This document shows positions 44,433-52,567 of a stretch of 64,000 nucleotides of DNA, piece by piece (position 1 is the first letter of the stretch; the number at the start of each line of letters is the position of its first letter). The stretch lies in contig NZ_CP029255.1 of NCBI RefSeq assembly GCF_003122385.1, forward strand, positions 1,736,001-1,800,000, given 5' to 3'. Below the pieces are notes generated by a model. That model was given only the letters and a program-made list of their open reading frames with translations, searched no databases and had not been told where the DNA came from. Source of the stretch: Flavobacterium crocinum. GTDB taxonomy: Bacteria > Bacteroidota > Bacteroidia > Flavobacteriales > Flavobacteriaceae. A program made the position numbers and the translations under genes.

Positions 44433-46664
44433 ATGAAAAAAGTAACCACAATCACGTTGTTAATGTTTTCGCTTTTTGCGTCGGCACAACAGCAATCAAT
44501 AGATCAGAAAGTCAATGATCTGTTGAAGAAAATGACAATTGAAGAAAAAATAGGTCAGTTAAACCAATACACTGGCGACAATCAGGCAACAGGACCAATT
44601 ACAATTAATCCGAACAAACAAAACGAAATCAAACAAGGTTTGATTGGTTCGATGCTAAATGTTATTGGAACAAAATATACCAGAGGATATCAGGAATTGG
44701 CCATGCAGTCAAGATTAAAAATTCCGTTGTTGTTTGGTCAGGATGTTATTCACGGTTACAAGACCACTTTCCCGATTCCGTTAGCAGAAGCGGCAAGCTG
44801 GGATTTAGCAGCAATTGAATTAGGCGCAAGAGTTGCCGCTACAGAAGCTTCGGCAAGTGGTATTCACTGGACATTTGCGCCAATGGTTGATATTGGCCGT
44901 GATCCTCGCTGGGGACGCGTAATGGAAGGAGCAGGAGAAGATACTTATCTGGGTTCTAAAATTGCTTATGCAAGAGTAAAAGGTTTTCAGGGAAATAAAC
45001 TGGGAGACTTAAACTCGGTAATGGCCTGTGTAAAACATTTTGCAGCTTATGGTGCGGGAGTTGGTGGAAGAGATTACAATTCTGTAGATATGAGTGAAAG
45101 AATGCTTTTGGAAACCTATTTGCCTCCATTTAAAGCCGCTTTAGATGCTGGAGCAGCAACATTTATGAATTCATTTAATGATATCAACGGAATTCCGGCA
45201 ACCGGAAATGCACATTTACAAAGAGATATCTTAAAAGGAAAATGGAACTTTCAGGGGTTCGTAGTTTCAGACTGGGGATCAATTGGAGAAATGGTAGCGC
45301 ACGGATACTCTAAAGATCTTAAAGAAGCAGCTTATTCAGCCATTACAGCAGGAAGCGATATGGATATGGAAAGTAATGCATACCGTAAGAATTTAGCGGA
45401 ATTAGTAAAAGAAGGCAGAGTTTCTATTGATTTGGTTGATGATGCTGTAAGACGTATTCTTCGTAAGAAATTCGAATTGGGATTATTTGATGATCCTTAC
45501 AAATATTCAGATCCAAAGAGAGAAGAGAAAGCTTTGACAAATCCGGACCACAGAAAAGCAGCTTTGGAAATGGCGGAGAAAAGTATTGTTTTGTTAAAGA
45601 ATGAAAAACAAACTTTACCGATTTCAAAAAATACCAAAACAATTGCTTTTATTGGACCAATGGTAAAAGAATACAAAGCCAATATGGGATTTTGGGCTGT
45701 AGAATTACCGGAAGTTAATTATGATAAATGGGTCGTTTCACAATGGGACGGTTTGCAGAATAAAGTGGGTAAAAACACGAAACTACTGTACGCAAAAGGA
45801 TGTGACGTAACGGGAGACAATAAAGATGGTTTTGCAGAAGCGGTTGCAACAGCTAAACAAGCAGATGTTGTGATTTTGAGTGTTGGTGAAAGACACGATA
45901 TGAGCGGTGAAGCAAAAAGCCGAAGCGATCTTCACCTGCCAGGTGTTCAGGAAGAGTTGATAAAAGCAATTCAGGCAACAGGGAAACCGGTTGTAGTTTT
46001 AATTAATGCCGGAAGACCACTTGTTTTCAATTGGACAGCAGACAATGTTCCTGCAATTGTGTACACTTGGTGGTTAGGTTCTGAGGCTGGAAATGCCATC
46101 GCAAATGTTTTATTTGGAGATTATAATCCGTCTGGAAAATTACCAATGACTTTCCCAAGAGAAGTAGGGCAGGTGCCAATTTATTACAACCACTTTAGTA
46201 CAGGAAGACCGGCAAAAGATGAAAATTCAACCAATTATGTTTCTGCATATATTGATTTGAAAAACTCTCCTAAATTCCCATTCGGATATGGATTGAGTTA
46301 TACCACTTTTGATTATTCAGCATTGAAATTATCTTCAACTAAAATAAAAAGCGGCGAAACTATTAAAGTTTCTTTCCAATTAAAAAACAGCGGAAAAGTG
46401 GCAGGAGAAGAAGTAGTTCAGTTGTACTTGAAAGATAAATTTGGATCTGTAGTGAGACCGGTTTTAGAATTGAAAGACTTCCAAAAAGTGAAATTAAATG
46501 CAGGAGAATCTAAAACAATTGAATTTACAATTGACAAAGAAAAACTTTCATTCTACAATAATAAATTAGAATGGGGAACAGAACCTGGAGATTTTGAAGT
46601 AATGATTGGAGCTTCGTCAGCAGATATTAAACTAAGATCAGATTTTGAATTGCTGGCAAATTAA
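44433..46664 (+). CDS. bglX: GH3-family beta-glucosidase
   Basis: The 743-residue enzyme has a signal peptide (LFASAQ) and the GH3 two-domain catalytic core with nucleophile Asp280 in GFVVSDWGS. The second domain has VVLINAGRPLVFNW. A C-terminal fibronectin-type region follows (FGYGLSYTTFDYSAL, GEEVVQLYLKD). This layout matches BglX-type beta-glucosidases, which release glucose from short oligosaccharides in the periplasm. It would complete degradation after import of GH30 and GH16 products. It ends the enzyme operon and is followed by a long inverted repeat. Confidence 0.93.
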   Translation: MKKVTTITLLMFSLFASAQQQSIDQKVNDLLKKMTIEEKIGQLNQYTGDNQATGPITINPNKQNEIKQGLIGSMLNVIGTKYTRGYQELAMQSRLKIPLLFGQDVIHGYKTTFPIPLAEAASWDLAAIELGARVAATEASASGIHWTFAPMVDIGRDPRWGRVMEGAGEDTYLGSKIAYARVKGFQGNKLGDLNSVMACVKHFAAYGAGVGGRDYNSVDMSERMLLETYLPPFKAALDAGAATFMNSFNDINGIPATGNAHLQRDILKGKWNFQGFVVSDWGSIGEMVAHGYSKDLKEAAYSAITAGSDMDMESNAYRKNLAELVKEGRVSIDLVDDAVRRILRKKFELGLFDDPYKYSDPKREEKALTNPDHRKAALEMAEKSIVLLKNEKQTLPISKNTKTIAFIGPMVKEYKANMGFWAVELPEVNYDKWVVSQWDGLQNKVGKNTKLLYAKGCDVTGDNKDGFAEAVATAKQADVVILSVGERHDMSGEAKSRSDLHLPGVQEELIKAIQATGKPVVVLINAGRPLVFNWTADNVPAIVYTWWLGSEAGNAIANVLFGDYNPSGKLPMTFPREVGQVPIYYNHFSTGRPAKDENSTNYVSAYIDLKNSPKFPFGYGLSYTTFDYSALKLSSTKIKSGETIKVSFQLKNSGKVAGEEVVQLYLKDKFGSVVRPVLELKDFQKVKLNAGESKTIEFTIDKEKLSFYNNKLEWGTEPGDFEVMIGASSADIKLRSDFELLAN

Positions 46665-46679
46665 TAAAAAAAGTTTTTA

Positions 46680-46737
46680 GCCACGAATTGCACCAATTTC
46701 CACAAATTAATTCGTGAAAATTGGTGCAATTCGTGGC
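46680..46737. repeat. Long inverted repeat after the GH3 gene
   Basis: Perfect 20-bp arms (GCCACGAATTGCACCAATTT at 46680-46699 and its complement at 46718-46737) enclose a partly paired loop. It resembles an element at 52479-52557. It may end transcription of the PUL enzymes, though no long T-run follows. Confidence 0.65.
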
Positions 46738-46785
46738 AAATATTAAGCTTTCCAATCTTGCAGAATGTCTAACAAGTAAGTCTAT

Positions 46786-46880
46786 TTCCACATAGACTAT
46801 GTGTATTTATGCAAGTGAAACGCCTTTTTTAACAACAGTAAAATCTATGTTTCTATGTGTTTTAATAAATACTCATTCCA
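46786..46880. repeat. Dispersed repeat, relative of 41978-42070
   Basis: Shared blocks include CACATAG near the start, TATGCAAGTGAAACGCC in the middle and CTATGTTTCTATGTGTTTTA at the end, in the same order and spacing as the element after the GH16 gene. Confidence 0.6.
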
Positions 46881-46887
46881 ACAATAA

Positions 46888-46919
46888 AAAAAATGGAGCC
46901 GTTAAAAGCTCCATTTTTT
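46888..46919 (-). terminator. Terminator after the transglutaminase-like gene
   Basis: Stem AAAAAATGGAGC (46888-46899) pairs with GCTCCATTTTTT (46908-46919). On the minus strand it ends in a U-run just beyond the stop at 46927. Confidence 0.8.
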
Positions 46920-46926
46920 ATTAAAA

Positions 46927-48948
46927 TTATTTCAGACGTTTCTTGAAATTGAATTTCAAACGATTCAATAAACCTTGTTCAATAATATCAATTCCAATTC
47001 CAAAATTACTATCAGCAATAGTGTGATGGTCGTTTCTAAATTTTTCAAAGTCTGCTGAAGGAATTTCTAAATTGACCAAAGGCTTAAAATCAACAACTAT
47101 AGAAGCACTATTTTTAGTTACTTTTTTACGGCTTGTAAAATCGAAATACGGATTATTGATTGTACTTTCCTGGATCGTAAATTTTTCTTCAGTATCTATT
47201 CTTTGATCAGTCTTAAGATTGATTTCGTATTTTTCATTATCAAAATTATGCCAGAACGGAATGTCTTTATGCATAAAATCCCGTGCATTATTTTTTATCA
47301 CATTTCGGTCAAAATACATTAAGAATCGGTTCTTTTGATTGTCAATAAAATATGGATTATCAATAGAAGCGCTGTATTGAATGGTGAATTCGTTTAATTT
47401 TTTATCATCGTTGACAATTTCAATTACGGCATTATTAAAAATCGTCCTGATATCGGTTCCTTCACGATCTCCGGAGTAATTTAAAGTATAAAACAAGAAA
47501 TTATTCCAGCTGTCTATAATCTCTCTTTTATTGGTGTTTTTAAAATACTTACGCATGTAGTTGGCACGATTCCCTTTGTAAGTGGTTATAAGTTTGAGAT
47601 CACCTTTTTGATTTTGAGCCGTAAGGTCTACCTTTTCATTAATTCCATAATAAGAAAATTTATGCGGTTTTCTAACTTCCAGTTGTTTATTTGGTTTTAC
47701 TTCCAGATAATGCAGGAAGTAGATAAAACCACGATTTTCAATCAACCCAAATTCGTCTCTGGTTGTGGCATCTATAAAATATGTTTCGTCTTTGTAATTA
47801 ATTTTTACAATTACATGATTAAAAGTCAGCAGAGATGGCAGATAATGAGTGATATAATGATCAGAATTAAAATTGACTAAGACCACAGAAGAGTCAATGT
47901 TGATGTAGTCTAAAACAACTTTTAATAAAACAGATTTTGCTTTACAATCTCCTTGCTTATTTTCATAAGTTATGGCTGGTTCCTGCGGTTTGTGTCCGTT
48001 CATTTCATCAGCATTGTACACATAATAAATATGATTTTGTACATAATCTATTGCGAATTGTAGCTGCTCATCTTTGTCTGTAATGGCATCCAGTTTTTCA
48101 ACCAGTTTTGGAGCAAACTCTTTTAGAGAAGACTTATTGTAGATTTCTTCATAAAGAGGAGAAATATAATTAGATAAATCAGTCCAGTTGCGGTCCGTTG
48201 CAAAATCGATATACGGAGCAATCTCTCTATTAGCATCAAAAGAGTTAATGTAATTTTCCTTTTCGATTACAAAACGTTCTCCTTTTTTCAGGTAATTAAT
48301 TTCGGGTTTCAAAACCTCTCCATTATCATCTCTAAAGAATGTTTTCTTATAAGCAATAGTTTCTTTTCGGTCATTAATAAAACTAAATTTATAATTTCCG
48401 TAAGCCCAATATGTATTTGGAGTAATGTAAACATATTTCAAAAACTCTTTACGAAGGAAATCGCGATCAGTAAAAATTTTCACTCTTGAATCTTCCGTAA
48501 TTAAAACATCATAAAGACGTAGATCTTTGATCGTAATATTTACTTTTTTGCTGCTACTCAAAACACCGCCTTCACTTTGATTTTCATTGTCCAAAACTTT
48601 AATTTTTGTATCTGAAATTTTATCAATCAGAACCCCTTCTCTTAGCACACTAATTCTGTGAATGATGTAGGTTTCATTTTCTTCTACAACCACATCTCTT
48701 GCAGAAGCGCTTTCCAGGTTTCCAGGTTCGTTAAGAGTATAAGCAACGCAGGCATATTCGCTGTTTTCAGTGTCGCTGGTGTAATAAATTTTATCTAAAA
48801 AGTAGCAGAAATCGCGTCCTTCCTCGACTTGCTTATTTGAAAAATCGGATTCTTTTATGTAATCGATCAGTTGATTATCATCAATTTGTGAAGCCCAATG
48901 CTCCGGTTTTTGAATTTTATAATTTTCTGATTCCAGGATGTTTTCCAT
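46927..48948 (-). CDS. DUF3857/transglutaminase-like protein
   Basis: From ATG 48948 (MENILESENY) this is a 673-residue protein. A transglutaminase core is evident: catalytic Cys335 in GDCKAKS, His in FNHVIVK and Asp in YFIDATTRD. The N-terminal beta-rich part (VEENETYIIHRISVLREGV) fits a DUF3857-like domain. No signal peptide is obvious. The upstream frame extends to 49059, but that ATG lies inside the terminator hairpin at 49046-49076, so the extension is rejected. Enzymes of this type may act as cysteine peptidases or transamidases; the actual function is unknown. Confidence 0.75.
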   Translation of the reverse strand: MENILESENYKIQKPEHWASQIDDNQLIDYIKESDFSNKQVEEGRDFCYFLDKIYYTSDTENSEYACVAYTLNEPGNLESASARDVVVEENETYIIHRISVLREGVLIDKISDTKIKVLDNENQSEGGVLSSSKKVNITIKDLRLYDVLITEDSRVKIFTDRDFLRKEFLKYVYITPNTYWAYGNYKFSFINDRKETIAYKKTFFRDDNGEVLKPEINYLKKGERFVIEKENYINSFDANREIAPYIDFATDRNWTDLSNYISPLYEEIYNKSSLKEFAPKLVEKLDAITDKDEQLQFAIDYVQNHIYYVYNADEMNGHKPQEPAITYENKQGDCKAKSVLLKVVLDYINIDSSVVLVNFNSDHYITHYLPSLLTFNHVIVKINYKDETYFIDATTRDEFGLIENRGFIYFLHYLEVKPNKQLEVRKPHKFSYYGINEKVDLTAQNQKGDLKLITTYKGNRANYMRKYFKNTNKREIIDSWNNFLFYTLNYSGDREGTDIRTIFNNAVIEIVNDDKKLNEFTIQYSASIDNPYFIDNQKNRFLMYFDRNVIKNNARDFMHKDIPFWHNFDNEKYEINLKTDQRIDTEEKFTIQESTINNPYFDFTSRKKVTKNSASIVVDFKPLVNLEIPSADFEKFRNDHHTIADSNFGIGIDIIEQGLLNRLKFNFKKRLK

Positions 48949-49045
48949 ATTTATAATTTTACGGGAGTATATTCTTACTTTTAAAACAGCTAAAATAAGT
49001 AATAATGCCTGATTTTGCTCAATAAAAATGTGAAATTTATGACAA

Positions 49046-49076
49046 TAAAAAAACCTCACCGGAAAGAAGTGAGGTT
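49046..49076 (-). terminator. Terminator after the 85-residue gene
   Basis: AACCTCAC (49052-49059) pairs with GTGAGGTT (49069-49076), with a run of T on the minus strand. It falls between the two minus-strand genes. Confidence 0.75.
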
Positions 49077-49107
49077 AGCATTATAAATTATAGAAATGTG
49101 TAAATGG

Positions 49108-49365
49108 TTATTTTAAAACGGTATTTATGAAATCCATTGCGCCTATTCCTTTATACGAAGCAAACAACGCTTTCTCATAAGTTTCTTGTTTTGCTTTTTT
49201 ATTTTTAACGTCTTTTTCAACAATCATTTCGTTGAAAATTCTCTCTTGTTCAGCGCTATATTTTAAAGAAGCTTCCAGAAGATAAGTTTTTGAAACAAAT
49301 CCGAATGATGTCCAGATTTTCGTTCTAATTTTTTGATTAATATTTTTTAATGGATTGGCAATCAT
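49108..49365 (-). CDS. Small hypothetical protein (85 residues)
   Basis: A short basic protein with no family I recognise. It is likely alpha-helical and contains a Lys-rich stretch (VEKDVKNKKAKQETYEKALF). No signal peptide or cysteine pattern is seen. The strong terminator just downstream and the clean ATG favour a real gene. The upstream region does not show a clear -7 box. Function is unknown. Confidence 0.55.
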   Translation of the reverse strand: MIANPLKNINQKIRTKIWTSFGFVSKTYLLEASLKYSAEQERIFNEMIVEKDVKNKKAKQETYEKALFASYKGIGAMDFINTVLK

Positions 49366-49652
49366 AACTTCTGTATTTAAATTTCTACGCTCACTTGAAG
49401 AAAAATGGAACAGTTTGTATTATTTTTCTTTGTTTTAATTGAATTTTTAACAATCAGAAATTGTTAATGTGTTATTATGACGCAATGTAATTATTTTTTT
49501 TAAATTTGACTTTAAATTTTAGTTAAAATTGTGATTTGTACACTTCTGATTTTTGTTAAAAGTAAAAGCCTATTTTTTAAAAAGACAATAGGATTTATAA
49601 AAATGAAGTAAATTGCAGGGTATTTAGAGAAAGAATTTATACAAACATTTGA

Positions 49653-50408
49653 ATGTTAAAAGACATTATAGATAATAACGAAAACTATCAGCCCGGACTT
49701 TCTATTGACTGCGTAATTTTTGGTTTTCACGATAATCAGCTCAAAGTTTTATTGATTAAGGTAGAAAGAGCAAATAAATGGTCTTTGCCCGGTGGATTTA
49801 TTCCTGTGGATCAGGATATTGATACTGCCGCTATTACGGTTTTAAACGGTCGAACCGGCGTAGAAGGTGTTTTTTTAAGACAATTTGCAACCTTTGGAAA
49901 AGTAAAACGAAATGAACAGCATTTTGATAAAAAGACATTAGAATATCTGCAGATTGAAGAAGAAAAAGGAAAATGGCTTATGCGCCGTTTTGTAACAATA
50001 GGATATTATGCTTTAGTAGATTTTTCAAAAATTCTCCCGAATCCCGCCAATAAACATGAAATCGTGGAATGGATTGATCATAAAGAAGTTCCTGAATTGA
50101 TTTTAGATCATCGTGAAATTCTGGATAAAGCATTAGATACTTTGAGAGTAGAATTGAATTTAATGCCGATTGGATATAATTTATTGCCGGAAAAATTTAC
50201 AATTCCGGAACTTCAGAAACTGTACGAAACCATTTTGGATAAAAAACTGGATCGAAGGAATTTTTTAAGAAAAATAACCAATATTGGAATTCTGACTAAA
50301 CTGGACGAAAAGAAAAGTAACGTAGCACACAAAGCGCCAAACTTGTATTCTTTTGATAAAGAAAAGTATGATGAGGTTTTAAAAAATGGATTAAATCAGG
50401 GGTGGTAA
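49653..50408 (+). CDS. Nudix-domain regulator, NrtR-like
   Basis: This 251-residue protein has an N-terminal Nudix-like domain (SIDCVIFGFHDNQLKVLLIK, LPGGFIPVDQDID) and a C-terminal winged-helix-like domain with LPEKFTIPELQKLYETIL. The Nudix box pattern (G-x5-E-x7-REUxEExGU) is missing its key acidic residues around ITVLNGRTGVEGVFL. That loss is typical of NrtR-type repressors, which bind nucleotide-related ligands without hydrolysis. In other bacteria such regulators control NAD or sugar genes. Targets here are unknown; the neighbouring YjbR gene is a nearby candidate. Confidence 0.8.
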   Translation: MLKDIIDNNENYQPGLSIDCVIFGFHDNQLKVLLIKVERANKWSLPGGFIPVDQDIDTAAITVLNGRTGVEGVFLRQFATFGKVKRNEQHFDKKTLEYLQIEEEKGKWLMRRFVTIGYYALVDFSKILPNPANKHEIVEWIDHKEVPELILDHREILDKALDTLRVELNLMPIGYNLLPEKFTIPELQKLYETILDKKLDRRNFLRKITNIGILTKLDEKKSNVAHKAPNLYSFDKEKYDEVLKNGLNQGW

Positions 50409-50437
50409 ATTAAGGTTTAACTTTAAAATTTACAATT

Positions 50438-50758
50438 ATGGTTAGTATTGAGAATTTTAGAAAAACGGCTTTGTCATTTCCAAATGCAACAGAAGAACCC
50501 CATTTCGAGAAAACCTCATTTCGTGTCAATAAAAAAATATTTGCCACTTTTGACGAAAAGAATAATCATGCCGTTTTAAAATTAAACGAAATAGATCAGT
50601 CTGTTTTCTGTGCTTCTAGCGAAATGATTTTTTATTCAATTCCAAATAAATGGGGAAAGCAAGGCTGGACAATTGTTGAACTTTCAAGAGTAAGACCGGA
50701 AATGTTTGAAGATGCTTTGAAGCTTTCTTATGAGAATGTTGCACCTAAGAAAAAATAA
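50438..50758 (+). CDS. YjbR/MmcQ-family protein
   Basis: The 106-residue protein has the features of the MmcQ/YjbR family: MVSIENFRKTALSFPNATEE, then PHFEKTSFRVNKKIFATFDE, and the C-terminal GWTIVELSRV. This family adopts a CyaY-like fold and has been linked to nucleic-acid or DNA binding, though the biochemical role is poorly known. It is 29 bp downstream of the NrtR-like gene, so the two may be co-transcribed. Length is typical. Confidence 0.85.
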   Translation: MVSIENFRKTALSFPNATEEPHFEKTSFRVNKKIFATFDEKNNHAVLKLNEIDQSVFCASSEMIFYSIPNKWGKQGWTIVELSRVRPEMFEDALKLSYENVAPKKK

Positions 50759-50766
50759 ACTTAAAC

Positions 50767-50799
50767 AGACCTAACAGGTTTCCTAAACCTGTTAGGTCT
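50767..50799. terminator. Bidirectional terminator
   Basis: Perfect 15-bp arms AGACCTAACAGGTTT and AAACCTGTTAGGTCT enclose a CCT loop, between the converging YjbR and alkB genes. Confidence 0.8.
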
Positions 50800-50811
50800 T
50801 TATGTAAATTT

Positions 50812-51420
50812 CTATTCCACAATAGTTCTAAAAGTCAAATTTACTCGTGGTTTGTGAGTTGTCTTTGTTGGTGGTAAACGATGAAGCCAGTAAGTCTGTG
50901 TTTCATCTTTCATAACTAATAAACTGCCGTGTTCTAAAATTAGAGAAATCTTTACCATAGATTCTTTATGTTTGAAAGCGAACTTGCGCTCAGCACCAAA
51001 ACTTAAAGAACCAATTGCGCCATTTTTCTTTAAATCTTTTTCGCCATCACTGTGCCATGCCATTCCTTCTTCGCCGGAATGATATAAATTTAGAAGACAA
51101 GAATTGAATGTTTCTCCTGTTTTTTCTTCAATAATCGTTTTTAGTTTTAACAATTCAGGTGTCCACGGAAGCGCTTTTTTCGTCGTATTGGAATAGGTGT
51201 ATTCAAATTCCTTCTCGCCATACCACGCTACTTTTCTTTTAGTTAAGATTAGTTTTCCAAAGATGATGGCTTCGTCGTTTTTCCATTCGATAGTATTCAG
51301 TAAAATATCTCGATAGTAATCGGCTTCTTCTCTCGAAAATAATTTTCCGTAATAATTTACAGTTCCATCCTGAGGAAGTAAGTTGGTATTTTCGTCTGGT
51401 TGAGGATTAAATAAGTCCAT
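50812..51420 (-). CDS. alkB: AlkB-type alpha-ketoglutarate-dependent DNA repair dioxygenase
   Basis: The 202-residue protein carries AlkB motifs: the iron ligands His and Asp in WHSDGEKDL, a distal His in HRLPPTKTTHKPRVNLTF, and the 2-oxoglutarate-binding Arg in RVNLTFR. It should oxidatively remove methyl groups (1-methyladenine, 3-methylcytosine) from nucleic acids. It overlaps the Ada zinc-domain gene by 14 bp and is the last gene of a four-gene alkylation-repair cluster. Length is slightly larger than E. coli AlkB-like minimal forms, but the domain is complete. Confidence 0.88.
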   Translation of the reverse strand: MDLFNPQPDENTNLLPQDGTVNYYGKLFSREEADYYRDILLNTIEWKNDEAIIFGKLILTKRKVAWYGEKEFEYTYSNTTKKALPWTPELLKLKTIIEEKTGETFNSCLLNLYHSGEEGMAWHSDGEKDLKKNGAIGSLSFGAERKFAFKHKESMVKISLILEHGSLLVMKDETQTYWLHRLPPTKTTHKPRVNLTFRTIVE

Positions 51421-51652
51421 TTTTCCATTTTAGATATTCGGGTTTCATGCAATGTCCGCAAGGTCTGAAACCATTTTGTCTGGCTTCAATCTCTGAATAA
51501 AAGAAAACACGGTTTTCCCGTTTCATTCTTTTCCCTGAAGAACATTTTAATGTCCCGTAGATTTTTAGTTTTTGGTTGCCACCGAAACAAATTTCCGCAT
51601 TTTTAATTTTATTTCGAAGTTCTGAATCTGAAATTTTAGAATGTTGAATCAT
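51407..51652 (-). CDS. Ada-type zinc-binding domain protein (stand-alone)
   Basis: The 81-residue protein resembles the N-terminal zinc domain of Ada, with the pattern LKCSSGKRMKRENRVFF followed by FRPCGHCMKPEYLKW. Three cysteines are clear (one in LKC, two in CGHC); the usual second N-terminal Cys is replaced in the CSSGKRM segment. In Ada this domain takes methyl from phosphotriesters and activates transcription. Here it is a separate gene between 2OG oxygenase and alkB genes, so the Ada protein is split. Whether it still accepts methyl is uncertain. Confidence 0.7.
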   Translation of the reverse strand: MIQHSKISDSELRNKIKNAEICFGGNQKLKIYGTLKCSSGKRMKRENRVFFYSEIEARQNGFRPCGHCMKPEYLKWKNGLI

Positions 51653-51676
51653 TTCTTTTTTAGTTGCAGAGGTTCA

Positions 51677-51739
51677 AAGTAACAAAGAGACAAAGGTTCT
51701 CAATCTTTGTGCCTTTGAACCTTTGTCTCTTTGTCACTT
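51677..51739. repeat. Long inverted repeat in the alkylation-repair cluster
   Basis: Two 23-bp arms (AAGTAACAAAGAGACAAAGG... at 51677-51699 and its complement at 51717-51739) match at 22 of 23 positions. The right arm overlaps the stop of the 2OG-oxygenase gene. Confidence 0.65.
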
Positions 51740-52451
51740 AATTTAACGCATTATGAAAAATAATTCCCAGTGTAAAACGTTCGCCTGAATGCACTTCGCT
51801 TACGCCGTGTTTCATATTCACGCGATAATATCCTTTTGTTCCTTTTACTGGTCTGAAATTGGTTGTAAAAACTAAAATATCTCCTTTTTTAGGTTTCAAA
51901 ACAATAGCTTTAGATTGCGCTCTTGGAGTTTGCTGTGTCAAAACAAATTCGCCACCCGTAAAATCTTCATCTGGTTCTGAAAGGAAAAGTACGATTTGAA
52001 TTGGAAAATAAACATCTCCATACAAATCCTGATGCAAAGTATTGAAACCGCTTTTGCCATATTTTAAAATCAAAACCGTTGCTTTCAGTTGATTATTATC
52101 GTGGCATTGTTTTAATAGTTCTTCATGTTTATTCGGAAAAGAAGTATTGATATTTAAAGCTTTCATCCAGGCATTTGCAATTGGAGCCAATTTGGCATAA
52201 ATCGAAGTTCGAATGTTCTGAATTAAATCCGGCAAAGGATAATTGAAATATTTGTATTCGCCCAAACCAAATCTATAACGTTCCATTACAACCGTTTTTC
52301 GATAAAGATTTGGATTATCATAATCGGATTTTAAATCTTCACATTGTTCGTTATTCAATACGTTTGGAATTATTGCGAATCCATTTTCGTGCATAGATTC
52401 GGTAATGCTTTCCCAGTTTTGGGAAGCAATTTTTTGTTGTATATTTTGCAT
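51738..52451 (-). CDS. 2OG-Fe(II) oxygenase-family protein
   Basis: From ATG 52451 (MQNIQQKIASQNWESITESM) the protein has 237 residues. Its jelly-roll shows the iron and cofactor pattern HQDLYGDVYFP (HxD), a later His in MKHGVSEVHSG, and Arg in GERFTLG. The longer open frame to 52595 translates the inverted repeat at 52479-52557 and is rejected. It is distinct from the AlkB encoded nearby. In this cluster it may demethylate or hydroxylate damaged nucleic acid, but the substrate is unknown. Confidence 0.8.
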   Translation of the reverse strand: MQNIQQKIASQNWESITESMHENGFAIIPNVLNNEQCEDLKSDYDNPNLYRKTVVMERYRFGLGEYKYFNYPLPDLIQNIRTSIYAKLAPIANAWMKALNINTSFPNKHEELLKQCHDNNQLKATVLILKYGKSGFNTLHQDLYGDVYFPIQIVLFLSEPDEDFTGGEFVLTQQTPRAQSKAIVLKPKKGDILVFTTNFRPVKGTKGYYRVNMKHGVSEVHSGERFTLGIIFHNALN

Positions 52452-52478
52452 AAGAATTTTTAGATTGAGATTTTTTTT

Positions 52479-52557
52479 GCCATGAATTACTCGAATTAGC
52501 ACAAATTTTACTTTTGATCGATAAAAATAATTCGTGCTAATTCGAGTAATTCGTGGC
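52479..52557. repeat. Long inverted repeat, GCCACGAATT family
   Basis: Arms at 52479-52507 and 52529-52557 pair at 27 of 29 positions around a short loop. It fills the gap between the Ada-like gene and the 2OG-oxygenase gene. A shorter member follows the GH3 gene at 46680-46737. Confidence 0.7.
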
Positions 52558-52567
52558 TGAAAAAAAA

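Noticed and set aside
49046..49059. Upstream start of the transglutaminase-like gene
   Set aside because: The ATG at 49059 lies inside a terminator hairpin of the preceding gene; ATG 48948 is preferred.
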